From Ceriagrion tenellum (taxonomy: Eukaryota; Arthropoda; Insecta; Odonata; Coenagrionidae): DNA of 64,000 nucleotides. Numbering within the stretch: the stretch's first letter is position 1; every line of letters starts with the position of its first letter. Positions 34,099 through 44,523 of this stretch are shown in pieces. Where the stretch lies: the NCBI GenBank assembly GCA_963169105.1, contig OY720633.1, forward strand, positions 40,068,795 through 40,132,794. Direction: 5' to 3'. A program made the translations under genes and the position numbers. The notes below the pieces were generated by a model. That model was given only the letters and a program-made list of their open reading frames with translations. It had not been told where the DNA came from and made no database searches.

Positions 34099-36590
34099 TC
34101 ACCGAATACGTCGGTTCGGAACCAATCTCGTTCCCAGCGCTGGTGAGAAATATGAGGTTTTCCGCGTGAAACAAGTATTCCCAAGCAGCAACTAAACAAA
34201 GCAGGTATTTTTCGCAAAACTAACCGAATGAAGAACCAATTTATCAAGGGCCAGCCAACTGTTTTCCAACTCATACTCCGGAGAGCAATGAAAGAAAGTG
34301 CTGGTTTGAGAATTCAGGCTCGCTGAGTAAATGACTTAGTGTTGGAACGATGTGAAAACCTCACTCGTATTGAACGCAGAGAGAGCGACGATAGCAGGAA
34401 TTGAATACTGGAGGGGTTTTCGACCAGGCCGTGGCGGAGCTGATGAGCCGTAGGTTGCTATGGATAGGAGGAAATAGCGGGATGGGTCCATTGATTGGTT
34501 GGAAGCTCTCAATTTGAGTATCAGCCACTGGTGTATCTCTCCGTCCGCGGAATACGGGTGTCAAAGCATTTGTGCCGTCGTAAGAGCACTCGAGATGCTG
34601 GCAATCTTCTTACGTCCCCAATCCAATGAAATGAATGGAAACGTGGCAGAAGTTCCCGACAAGAAAATTATTTACTGCAATCTTAGGCTGTTACCACAAT
34701 GTTGACATCGTCGGCCCGTGGCGCGTCCGATTTACGCTAAGTCCTTCGGCTGAGTCCATTGAGGAGAAACATGCTCTTCTATAGTGGGCAAATGTGCCCA
34801 AAAAGAAGAAGGGACCGATTTATAAAAAAATGCTGTACACTTTGTTTTCATTTAATCTACTTCGTAATTCTGGTTGTAAATATTGTCATTGGCACGGTTA
34901 TTAGTTCAAATCTCTATTTCTTATTTTGAAAACTTAATTTTTTAATTTTCTTTGAAGTTAAGAACATTTTTGGCGACATTTTCTGGTCTCTATATATTTT
35001 CTCCTTTATTATCTGCTATGTGACGTTGGGTTAGTTCGGAGAGGGGGGATCCAGGGTGTCAGTCTCGTCCCATGTGATAAAAGTCATATATCTCTTTATC
35101 TAATCCTGAAACCCTCTCCCTTTTAAGCAGGAGGTTTAACTTTGCCTCTCAAATGTGTTTTATTTCATTATAGTGAATCAGTTTTTCGCAGCTAACTTCA
35201 ATAGAGTACAGGTAATCATCCCATTAAGTGTTTTATGTAATTATCAATGTCAATATTTGACAAATCATTATTTTATGTTGGCGTTTGGTATTATACGTAA
35301 AATTTGTATCTCAAACTCAAAATTTTGTGCGTAAAATATAATCGCTTATGATTAATAAACTCTGATTACTTATATTTTAGTTTTTGAATGTGCAAAATTT
35401 TTCAGTTTTCTAACGCGAAATTTAATATGTATTACAAAAAAAATGAGTGACCCCGGAGATCCGTTTGAAATATTTAGTGTTTTTTTTACTTTCAAATGGA
35501 ACGCGAAAAGTTCATTTAGCTGTTTTTACATTATTATGGCCAATTTTCCATGATTTTTTAACTGAGTCAATTTTGCATCTGTCAATTATTTGACCGATTA
35601 GTGATGATTTTACGGAGCATATTGCAAAGGATGGAGTCGACATCTTCCACTGAGAGTCTCACTGAATTAAGGCATCTTACTAAACAATGCTTTTTCTAAA
35701 AATGCTTCTGTAAATATGAGGAAATAAATTTTTACGTAGGAGGGATTTCTCGCTTTTATAAGGATTTGAGTACAAGGTTAGACGAGGAATTGGGCTTTCG
35801 ATTCAGTTCACCTGGTATCGCGTGAAAGACTTTTTCCGCCTCGAAATTCAAAATGCCTAAGCTCTCAGGCGTCGATAAAAGCGAAAAGGAGGAACGAAAC
35901 GAATTGCATCTGGGCGGACCGCTCGCTGCTCGGGAAATCAACTCTTTCTCGCGACAACCTCTACCTATCGGGTTCGGGAGGAAGGAATTCCAACGCTCAG
36001 GCATGCGGAAAGGGAGTGAGAAGATTAGATGGTTGGGAAGCTGTACTGGGACGCTGGAGACGTGGAGGTAAAGGTAAAAGAGAGAATGAGAATGAGACGG
36101 AATGAGGAAGTGACGGAAAAGTGAGAGCAACCAACCAGGGGTGATTGGATGGGAGAAATTTGCCGGCGGGAGAATTAGAGGACGGATGAAGGTGAGGAGA
36201 AGCCGAAGAATTCGTGAAATTTGGCACTTTCACTTCCCCGGTGAGCGCTCAATGAGGCGAGAGGTTCTTGGGCCCGTGGGAGTGTGTGAGGTTGAACCGA
36301 TTACCAAGTTATTTGTGAGGGTCGATTGGTCTCACGCGTCTTATGTTTATTTTTCATTTCCGAAGCCGTTGTTGGAATAGATAAGCAGTGCATATTTAGA
36401 GCCAAAAATGGAGAAAAATGTGAAATCGAAGATAGTTGATCGTGGGAATGGTTTACCGGAAAAGGCGTTTGAGACGGTTGATGATTTCATGATCACAGTT
36501 GCATGCGTGTAAGTGAAATAACCACGTTACACCATTTCACACCTAAAAGATGGATTATTTAGGTAGATAATAATAGTTTATAATAGATTT
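34099..36590. other. no gene; purine-rich block at 35850-36260
   Basis: The plus strand is purine-rich at 35850-36260, with open frames on both strands of low information content. The minus-strand frame 33900-34274 runs through the mariner TIR and is rejected. Elsewhere AT-rich, nothing recognised. Confidence 0.5.
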
Positions 36591-36592
36591 AA

Positions 36593-36728
36593 GCGGGCTT
36601 TCAGACTGCGACGTTTTCCCGCCAGGGCCCAGCAGTTCGCCAGAATATCCCAGCCTTCTCTACCTCCATCGATGAATAATCATGCAATAATACCCATTTC
36701 ATATTGAATATCATCGATAACGTGTCAT
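36593..36728 (+). repeat. 136-bp direct repeat, copy 1
   Basis: Begins GCGGGCTTTCAGACTGCGAC and ends GATAACGTGTCAT. It matches 36922-37057 at about 93% over its full length with no net length change, in the same orientation, 329 bases apart. It carries no open frame of note. Confidence 0.9.
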
Positions 36729-36921
36729 TGAATCGTATAATTTGGTTTTATAGTGAATACTGGGAAGCGTTACGGGGAAATTGAAAGCGTAACAAAATAA
36801 AAGCACTAAATACGTACCTTGACCATGTACTTTTTAATTCATTCATTTCATGAGAATGTATGTTTCATAGAATATTTGTAATCACGATAACCAAGGAGGG
36901 TGTCAATGTCTTACTCCACGG

Positions 36922-37057
36922 GCGGGCTTTCAGACTGCGACGTTTTCCCGCCTGGGCCCAGCAGTCCGCTAGAATATCCCTGCCTTCTCTACCTCCATCG
37001 ATGAATAATCTTGCATCAATACCCATTTCATATTGAATATATTCGATAACGTGTCAT
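36922..37057 (+). repeat. 136-bp direct repeat, copy 2
   Basis: Second copy of the repeat at 36593. The 193-bp spacer between the copies is AT-rich and unrelated. The right flank of this copy also diverges at once, so the unit is sharply bounded. Confidence 0.9.
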
Positions 37058-37998
37058 GCATTTAAACACGCTCTTTGTAAATCGTATCGACTGCGACTGC
37101 TTTACCATAGGGCTTTTGCTATTCAGTCCTCTCTATCGGTCGTAAGTTTGAATGTCTATATATTTAATTTTTATGGACGTTCTTATGACGCACAATTTTC
37201 AGAAATTTTCTGCCAAAATATTTAAATTTTATACATATTTTGAATTTTTTTCATGAATTCATCTCCTTGAGCAATATAAGGGCACTTAAACTGGGAGTGA
37301 TATTTAAAAGTATCATAAGTAGAATAACTGATGCACGATGGCTTAAACTAATTTTTTAAGTGACTGCATTCATCTGGTCAAATATTCAGAAGTCTGCCAA
37401 AAAGAAAAAGGGTTAAGGATGCCTAAAAGCCAGCATTTCAATCAACGAGAAATCTTCCCTCTTCTGGAAACACGGAAAGTATTAAAGAGGGTAACTTTTT
37501 CCCATGGTCATAAATATCAAGGTAGTACATAGTGCATCTCTTAGACCTTTTGTCTGTGTTTGGGTTGTTCAGGCCAAACTAGGAAAAACTGAAAAAAGAC
37601 CAATATTTAGACTTAGAACGATAATCGTACATCAAGAGAAATGGAGTTTTACCGGGCATTGTGAAGAGCGATTAAGTCATAAGTGTTTTTGCTGAAGAAG
37701 CGGTCTAAAATAGGTCCCTCTAATACTTGTTACTATCTTATCTTACACTAGAGTCGTTACTATGTTGCAACTTTCCTTCATGTAGGTTTGCGGTCGAAAA
37801 TCATTACTTGGGACGCTGAAGCGAGTTGTTACTTACCGTGTGTTACCGTATTAAGTTACTTGTACCTTATGCAAACAGCGCGATGAAACACTAGAAAAAT
37901 GCAGCCTTCAGAGTACCACGGAAGGCTTCTTACCAACTTCGCTTCTTGTGTCCGTGTATCCGTCGTAGGTGTTTCGTAACAGTCGAGGAATTTGATAC
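37058..37998. other. AT-rich DNA, nothing identified
   Basis: No gene or repeat recognised. Short open frames (for example 37504-37695) carry no motif. Confidence 0.5.
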
Positions 37999-38060
37999 AT
38001 CTACATCTACTTATTACCCTACAAGCCACCGCAAGGGTATTTGGCTGGGGTTGACTTATC
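37999..38060 (-). mobile_element. CR1-like family A, 3' terminal fragment
   Basis: Starts ACATCTACATCTAC (the complement of the GATGTA hexamer tail) followed by TACCCTACAAGCCACCGCAA, the family terminus. Similarity is lost after about 60 bases. Confidence 0.7.
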
Positions 38061-38925
38061 ATCAGCATGAACTAGAGTGAAGAAGTTAACTTTCATCAAC
38101 ATGAACCACACTATGGGTATGCTACAAATTCTACAGAAAATACTAAATTTATCAATAATATAACTATGTTAACGTGGCACAAGAATCATGCAGGGAACAT
38201 ACTAAACATGGTGTTAGCACTACTCGGCAGATTTAGCAACATGCATTAGTTTTGAATGAATTGCATGTATTAGTTTGGAATAAATAATATGAATTACTCA
38301 GCAACACTACCTGTCAACTAACGTACTTTAAAGTCTTAACGCAGCCATTATATATGTATCATTACCCAGCTAGATTTTAGTATGCCATTATCAACTTGGA
38401 TATATTATCACCTAAGTAGGATTTTTATTTTTATCCGGGAAGTTGCATCTTATCTCAGAACTACGCCATAGTGGATAAACCATTTTTTTTGGCAAAAGTA
38501 CTGTTTTCTCTGGGTATTTAATCCATGTAGCTCATGTCGTCGAAGGCGAAATCTAGCGATTTATCATTTTTATCTGATCTTATGGTTTCCGGGGTAAGAA
38601 CCTGGAAAAGAAGGGAATATAGTCATAAAAGGAAGGTTTTATGAGAGCCTGGGACTAAAAACTTACGCTCGACGCGGACTATTTCCTATGTGCCCAAGGA
38701 GACGGTTAAGGAGACATTTGATATCCTGAATGATTTGGCGGTATTAGTTTGTTTTTCTAACGTAAAATTATTGTATAATCTGAATGAGGAATACGTTTAA
38801 AAGTAGTCCACGTTCTTACAGTCATCATATGATTTCCTAGAGCAAGGTATGCCCACTAACAAAGATTAATGGTTTCACCTCATATGCTATTTCTCTCGTG
38901 TTCATACATTTGCTTTTTCTACTTC
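38061..38925. other. AT-rich DNA, nothing identified
   Basis: No protein-coding, RNA or repeat signal recognised. Confidence 0.5.
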
Positions 38926-39155
38926 GCATGGGAGTCGAAAGAATGCCAAAATTAATTCTTAATAGCAAGATGGAAGGGGTCAGGAAGAGAGGTAGACCGC
39001 GAAAGAGATAGCTACAGGATGCAGAAGAAGACAAGAAGGCAATGGGAGTCACGAGATGGAAGGAGAAAGCAAGAAGAACTGAACGGAGGCACATTGTAGA
39101 GGAGGCTAAGGCCCACACCGGACAGTTGAGCTGTAGATGATGATGATTATTATTA
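38926..39155 (+). mobile_element. RTE-type non-LTR 3' end with TGA/TTA tail
   Basis: The frame reads LRMGVERMPKLILNSKMEG, VRKRGRPRKR, stop in place of tryptophan, LQDAEEDKKAMGVTRWKEKA, RRTERRHIVEEAKAHTGQLS and a stop at 39138. This is the polyprotein C-terminus of an RTE/'endonuclease-reverse transcriptase' element (GRPRKRWLDDVEED--K--V--W). The element ends in a TGA/TTA trinucleotide tail at about 39126-39155, as RTE elements often do. It is 5'-truncated with a single nonsense change in the readable part, so it is a fairly young copy. Confidence 0.88.
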
Positions 39156-39193
39156 TTCTACTCCAGCTGCAGTAATTAACGGCAAAGTTATAC

Positions 39194-39545
39194 ATCTACA
39201 TCCAACCCTCCGAGCCAACTCTAAGGCCTGTGGCAGGGGGTATTAGGACACCAGCTGTGTAAAGATGTAAGGTTTTGGGCGGTGAAATGGTGACGTGTAT
39301 TATGGGAGTGTATTTATTGGAGCTTATTTTATATTGTGAAAACTTATTGTGCGCACAAAGAACAAGTTTTTGTAAATATCTGTTCGGCAAAGTATTTCTC
39401 TTATTTTATCGCTTCTGTCAGACCTAGAGATTTAGTGAGGCGTATTGATAATATTCCCTGTATCACTCTGATAATGTTCTCTGTGTCGCTCTGAAACACA
39501 GTAGTTCTGAATTTTTCAAGCAACCTAAGCCTAGCGTGTAGCTCC
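39194..39545 (-). mobile_element. CR1-like family A copy (3' UTR plus last codons)
   Basis: Read on the minus strand: ELHARLRLLEKFRTTVFQSD (tail of the reverse transcriptase polyprotein), then the 3' UTR, ending in the GATGTA-type terminus at 39194. The UTR shares GTGAAATGGTGACGTGTATT and other blocks with the copy at 44147. A 23-base segment within the copy is tandemly doubled (GATAATATTCCCTGTATCAC / GATAATGTTCTCTGTGTCGC, 39448-39492). Confidence 0.88.
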
Positions 39546-40690
39546 GTATTATAAGTTATATAATGTATTTAAAACTTTATCAAAGGACTTGAAAATTTTC
39601 TTCTGCTCATTCTCTTCCAATGAATTTAGTTGATATGGCTTGTGAGAAGAGGCAAATTCTCTGCCTCTTCCCGAATACTCTGGCTACTTCTGTACTCCCA
39701 CTGGGGCGGAATAGGCGGTTGGAATTGGAAGTGAAGGGCGAAAGAACGGTGGAAGTCTTGATAGAGGATGGATATTGGGTAAGCGTTGAAGGGGAAGAAT
39801 GTGTAATTAATGGGATGAAGATACTTAAAAAGATTGCTGGAATCAAGAAATGTTTCGTGTAAAGTGCGCCTGTGAAAATCGCTACGAATCTAGATCTATT
39901 GACTTTTTTACATTCTACTTTACCTTTACCTGGGAATCATCTCTTGAATAATAGTACTTATCCGTTGAGACGCTTTGGATTGTGTAGATTAATTCTCTAC
40001 CATTAATATAACGTCGTCATTGATGAGAAGCTACCATACTTACACCATTTCATTTTTTTTAAATATTATTATGCGGTTTCTGTCAGGACAGGTTTTGAAA
40101 ATGTATAAACACTTATCAAAATCCTGTAAAAGTTTCTGGGGTAATTTGCCTTGGAATTTGTCAAACATAAATGGTTTAAAAACTAATTCGGCCTGCTTCG
40201 AGATTGATTCACGTTATCTTTTAAATCTTCAAATGACTGCCTGATTTTTGGAATCGAATTTGGTCTCAAAAGCAAAGCGTTTTGGAGAGTTTGAATTTAT
40301 AGTCGGAGGACAAATTTTGACCTAACCGATTGGTTTCGTTTGGGATGGAAATGTTTGATCGCAGCGCAAAGGCTTTTGCTTTCCATTAATAACAAAGCGA
40401 GGTCCCTTTGAACGTGTTTGTCACGCTCTATTGATCTTGATAGCTTTTTCATCCGACCCCTTCGTTGTAGTTTACGAGTTATCGAAATTGCTTGGTGTAA
40501 CAACTTCAAGGCAAAAAAAGAGTCGCTTTCATCTTTTACGGAATCCTCCATCGGATTAAAAATGAACTTTGATGGATGGAGTGGAATTTTTCGAAAAATG
40601 GGCACGTAATAGCGCGTGAGAGGTGTTGCGTTAGGATCTAATCTCCCTTACGGTGTGTGTTGGGTGCATTACATGAAAAACACGGCCTAG
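39546..40690. other. no firm gene; one protein-like frame
   Basis: The plus strand is open at 39620-39862 (80 codons; contains LELEVKGERTVEVLIEDGYW and INGMKILKKIAGIKK). The composition is hydrophilic and protein-like but no family is recognised, and it lies between transposon remnants. Other frames here (40297-40605 minus, 40020-40244 plus) show no motif. Confidence 0.35.
39620..39862 (+). CDS. unassigned open frame (hypothetical)
   Basis: Eighty codons from ATG, with a basic start (CEKRQILCLFP), a charged core rich in E, K and V, and a lysine-rich end. No domain, signal peptide or membrane segment is recognised. It ends at TAA within a GTAAAG string that could be a splice donor, and it is preceded by a pyrimidine tract (TTTTCTTCTGCTCATTCTCT) without a clear AG acceptor. 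It could be a small host exon or part of an unrecognised mobile element. Confidence 0.2.
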   Translation: MNLVDMACEKRQILCLFPNTLATSVLPLGRNRRLELEVKGERTVEVLIEDGYWVSVEGEECVINGMKILKKIAGIKKCFV

Positions 40691-40692
40691 AG

Positions 40693-41075
40693 CAGGGCCT
40701 GCCACCCCTGGCATGCGTGCCACACCTGGCACGCCGATGACTTGTTTCTTCAGCGTGAAAGAAGTCCTCTTCAAATGTATTTTTAATGTTTAGAGAAAAC
40801 CTTTCGAAGGTGGGGAAAGTCCCGGAATGTGCTCGCCAACCAACTAATTAAGAAACGCAGTCAATTTCTCAATTGGGTTTTAAAAGCGGTTGCGTCCACC
40901 GGGTGCGGTATTTGGTTTGCCTTGTCCTTATCTTTTTCATTCAGTCAGTATACTTGATTTACATTATAACTTCAAATAAAATATTACTTTAATATCTAAT
41001 GATACGTTCACAAAAGAGTTTGTCAGAAATTTGGCCGATTTTGGTACGCACTCTCAAAAAGGTTGCCCACCCCTG
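40693..41075. mobile_element. hAT-like miniature element candidate
   Basis: The right end, read inward, is CAGGGGTGGGCAACCTTTTT followed by GAGAGTGCGTACC, a sequence typical of hAT-type ends. The left end is CAGGGCCTGCCACCCCTGGC, a poorer partner. The 383-bp interior has no open frame. The 8-bp flanks (GCCTAGAG, ATCTTGGG) do not match, so the left boundary may be wrong. Confidence 0.45.
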
Positions 41076-41157
41076 ATCTTGGGCGTGGTCAAATAAACTG
41101 GTGTTTTTTTATTCGGGTGTTAAAGTTGGAAGACTCAAAGGAACGAATAGATATGAG

Positions 41158-41226
41158 ATTTTACATTTACAAAATACCGTGCAAGCCACCACTAAGGTGT
41201 GTGGCACGGGGTGATTCCACACTAGG
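41158..41226 (-). mobile_element. CR1-like family A, 3' terminal fragment
   Basis: Contains TACCGTGCAAGCCACCACTA and GTGTGTGGCACGGGGTG, the family terminus, after a degraded hexamer (TTTACATTTACA). Similarity ends within about 70 bases. Confidence 0.7.
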
Positions 41227-42960
41227 CACGTAGCCCTAATCCTAGCTTAAATCCGGACCGCGCACGCTCCCTCGGATGCCAGGCGCAGGCTAAAAGTAGT
41301 CAGGATAAGAATGCGCGGTCAGACCTGAAACTAGGAGAGTACTACGTGGACGAGCATTCTACCATGTAGTACACTACATATGATACGATTTCTGGTTATA
41401 ATTACTTCGACAGATAAAGATTTGCTACTTTGAAGCTTCTGATTCCATGATTTGGGCTCCTGAGTCTCATATGCGATGAAAATCTCTTTTCTTATCATAT
41501 TTTTAATCTTTCTTCTATATGTTTCAAATTGTTCTCCAGAGGTGAGAAATAAGTTGGCCAATATTTTTATCTGAACGAACAGTTGGAATTAGAGTTGTCC
41601 GGAGAACACATTGGCTTATGAAATTGTTTTGTATCACGTATTGGTGGGAAAATATCATTGGTGGGCATCACGGTGATTGCTATATGGTTGCTCTATCGTT
41701 TTGTCGCAAAACTGTTTCATAATTGTTTAGATAATAAAGGGCTGCATTATTTAGGGATATATTTTAACTTAGGTGGCAATTATATGCATGAATTGAGTGT
41801 TTAAACTTTTTTGAATGTCAACCTGGTTGAACGTAGAAGTATTATTGTAACAATATTATAAGGCGGTGTTAATCGTTTGTGTACGTGTCTTTTCAGATGC
41901 TATCCTGTTTTATTATCAGTAATTATGTAATTAACGAATTCTCTGCTTAAGTTGGCGCTTTCCAGCCATTATTTTGAATCGTGAGAGCCTATCGTCTTCA
42001 AGGAGATGCGAGAAATAAAAGTTAGATGGAGGTCATAAAGAACTAAGTCTCTAGAGTCTCTAGCAATGCAAAAGTAGTAAATTTTCATGATGAGGACGCC
42101 AATAAATATTCTTTCTGCTCAGTAACTTGATCTATGGAATATGTGAAGTCAGAAAAGCGTTAGGCATTAATGGGAATATCTAACCAATATTTGGAATAAA
42201 AAAGTTTTCTTTTTACAAGTTACCATATTGCGTTACAATTAAGTCTCCTGTTCAAGTGTTTGTAAACGTTTTATTTGTCAGCTAGGTACCTGTTCCGTAT
42301 TATTTTGCATTTATCGTTGAATAGCCACTCGCTTGAAATCTCACTGCTCGAATCCCCATGAATGCTTGACCAATGTACTGTATCTGTTATTTGAATTTAC
42401 TAGCTGGAGACGAGTAGCTAAGATAATTTCTGGCTGTACGTGCTGAAGGCCTTCTTTACCAGCGAAAGGGCCTCTTTCGGAAGCTTTTTAGTGCTTTCCA
42501 CGGATACACGGCTCGGCTATTTGCTCGTCCAAAACTTGGAATTTTAAAATGAATTCTAGAATCTCCTCTCGTCGACGCGATTCTATTCCGCTGTTTCCAT
42601 TCCGTCCTCACCCCACACGGAATTCACTCTTTCCCTCCCTCCCCGGCGAAGTAATCCCTTTTGCATTTCCTTCTCCTCCTCTCATAGTTGCGTCTTTTTG
42701 TTCTTCCTTGCCTCTTCTCGCCATCCGCATAGGTCAACCTCCGTCCCCCTTGATCCATCCGTCTCACGTAGCCCTCCATATCACCTATCAACGTAGAAAT
42801 ATATTTAAATCCGTTGTTCTACCCTTCTTGACCCCACCCTAACGGCTATGGAAGCTTTTCAGTCAAGATTATAAGTCGGCGCTGATCGAAGCACACCAGC
42901 TTTCTTCATCGTATATGAACGACAATAATATGAATGATGTAATGTAAACATTTAACTTTC
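41227..42960. other. no gene; pyrimidine block at 42550-42840
   Basis: The 97-codon frame at 42549-42842 lies in a pyrimidine-rich island and is proline/serine/phenylalanine-rich, judged compositional. The rest is AT-rich with no recognised content. Confidence 0.5.
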
Positions 42961-42961
42961 A

Positions 42962-43200
42962 CAGCTTTTAGAGGGGTTGGCTGGTGCTGTAGGCTCGGAG
43001 GCTGCACGCTAAGCTTAGTTTGCTTGAGAATTCTGAAGATGTGTGTTTCAGAGTGACACAAAGAATATCATTTTTATGCCAGAGCACATCTATAGGTCCG
43101 ACAGAAGCAATAACATAAGAGAAAAAGAAGTAGAGCAGACAAGAACGAAAATTGGTTGTTTACACGCACACTAGGTGACCGTAATAAAAACAAGCTCCTT
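42962..43200 (+). mobile_element. CR1-like family A internal fragment
   Basis: The translation includes RLHAKLSLLENSEDVCFRVT, matching RLHARLGCLKNSELIFFRAT of the copy at 63380. Downstream, GACCGTAATAAAAACAAGCT matches the start of that copy's 3' UTR. The distal 3' UTR is absent. Confidence 0.8.
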
Positions 43201-44146
43201 TGTTAACACTTCCAAATATCTCAGAAAGTAATGTGGTAAGGGGTTGGATTTTTTATGTCAATGGAAGGGTGACATCTTTTTTTTTTAAATGAGACCAAAT
43301 TCATTGGTTTCTAGGTAAAACGATATTTCGCTCAAACTGCCTTAAGTGCGCAGTCTGAAGCAAAAAGAAGGAAACGATACTACTATACTTATTGGCAAAA
43401 GTATGTAGCGCTCTGTCACGAATTAAAAGCACCCTATAGCTGTTTCAAAATTTGTCATCTCATACTTTGACGAGGATTTTCTAAAATGATTAGAATCTAA
43501 TGGAAGTGAGTTCGAATCTGTTACTTTAATTCAGTCAGTAAGGGTCCTAATCATCAATCATCAATTTATCCGCTTAGTTCAGTCATCTGTCGTTTCCCTC
43601 ATTAAATGGCTCGACTTAGTGGGATTCGTTTTGCCATCGCGTTTTGCGCCTCAATCATCTTGGTTACTCTTTGGTCATTTTCAGGGGTCCTGGCCTTTGA
43701 TTTTTACATTAAGATGCTAAAATTAAATTGAATACGAATTGAAGAAACGTTAGGTCAGTCGAATTTATGCGTATGTTTATTTTTAAATTGTTAGCTGTTT
43801 TTTACCAACAAGAGAGAGTATGTTGGAAACACATTTTATATAATCATCTTGTAACTTCTGCATTAATATAAACGGAAATATCAACGAGTGGGAACTCTTA
43901 TTTTAGTCTTTGTGAGAGAATATACTGGGACTCTTTCGCTAAGCTGAGCAGTTGATTGGCAGTCCTAAAGTATTAATTCAATTCCTTGCAGCTGTGTTTC
44001 CGAATATTCAAAATATTATGTGAAATGCACTTCCCGTTCTACTCAAGGCGATGAATTTTGTGATAAAAATTACATTCCGTTCAAATTAACTGCATAACCT
44101 ACACTTGGTGATCATGTCAGCAATTCCGAGGTACTTTTTTCCTCTC
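43201..44146. other. AT-rich DNA, nothing identified
   Basis: No gene, RNA or repeat recognised. Confidence 0.5.
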
Positions 44147-44523
44147 TACATCTACATACTACCATGCGAGCTGCCGCATAGGCATGTTGCAGGGGGTGTT
44201 AGGACACCAGCCGTTTTAGGATGTAACGTTTTGGGCGGTGAAATGGTGACGTGTATTATGGGAGTGTATTTAGTGGAGCTTATTTTATATTATGAATACT
44301 TATTGTACACGGAAAGAACGAGTTTTTGTATCTATCTGTTTGGCAATGCATTTCCCGAACTTTAACGCTTCTGTCACAATTAGAGATGTAGTGTGGTGTC
44401 ATGATTATATTCTCTGTGTCACTCTAAAACGCACCAGTTCTGTATTTCTCATGCAAGCTTAGCCTAGCGTGTAGCCTCTGAGTCTCTGGGAGCTCCCACC
44501 TAAATCCCTCTAAAAGCTAAAAA
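44147..44523 (-). mobile_element. CR1-like family A copy
   Basis: On the minus strand it starts near 44523 with LLEGFRWELPETQRLHARL-type wording (compare LLEGLRWKPLETRRLHARL in the 63380 copy), continues through the 3' UTR with GTGAAATGGTGACGTGTATT, and ends at the GATGTA-type terminus. The 86-codon plus-strand frame here is antisense to this copy and is not a gene. Confidence 0.88.

Noticed and set aside
33900..34274. 124-codon minus-strand open frame
   Set aside because: It runs through the terminal inverted repeat and flank of the deleted mariner, in a frame different from the transposase.
43500..43530. GAGTTCGAATCT as a polymerase III B box
   Set aside because: No A box at proper distance and no tRNA-like fold.
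44105..44365. 86-codon plus-strand open frame
   Set aside because: It is antisense to the 3' UTR of a CR1-like retrotransposon copy.
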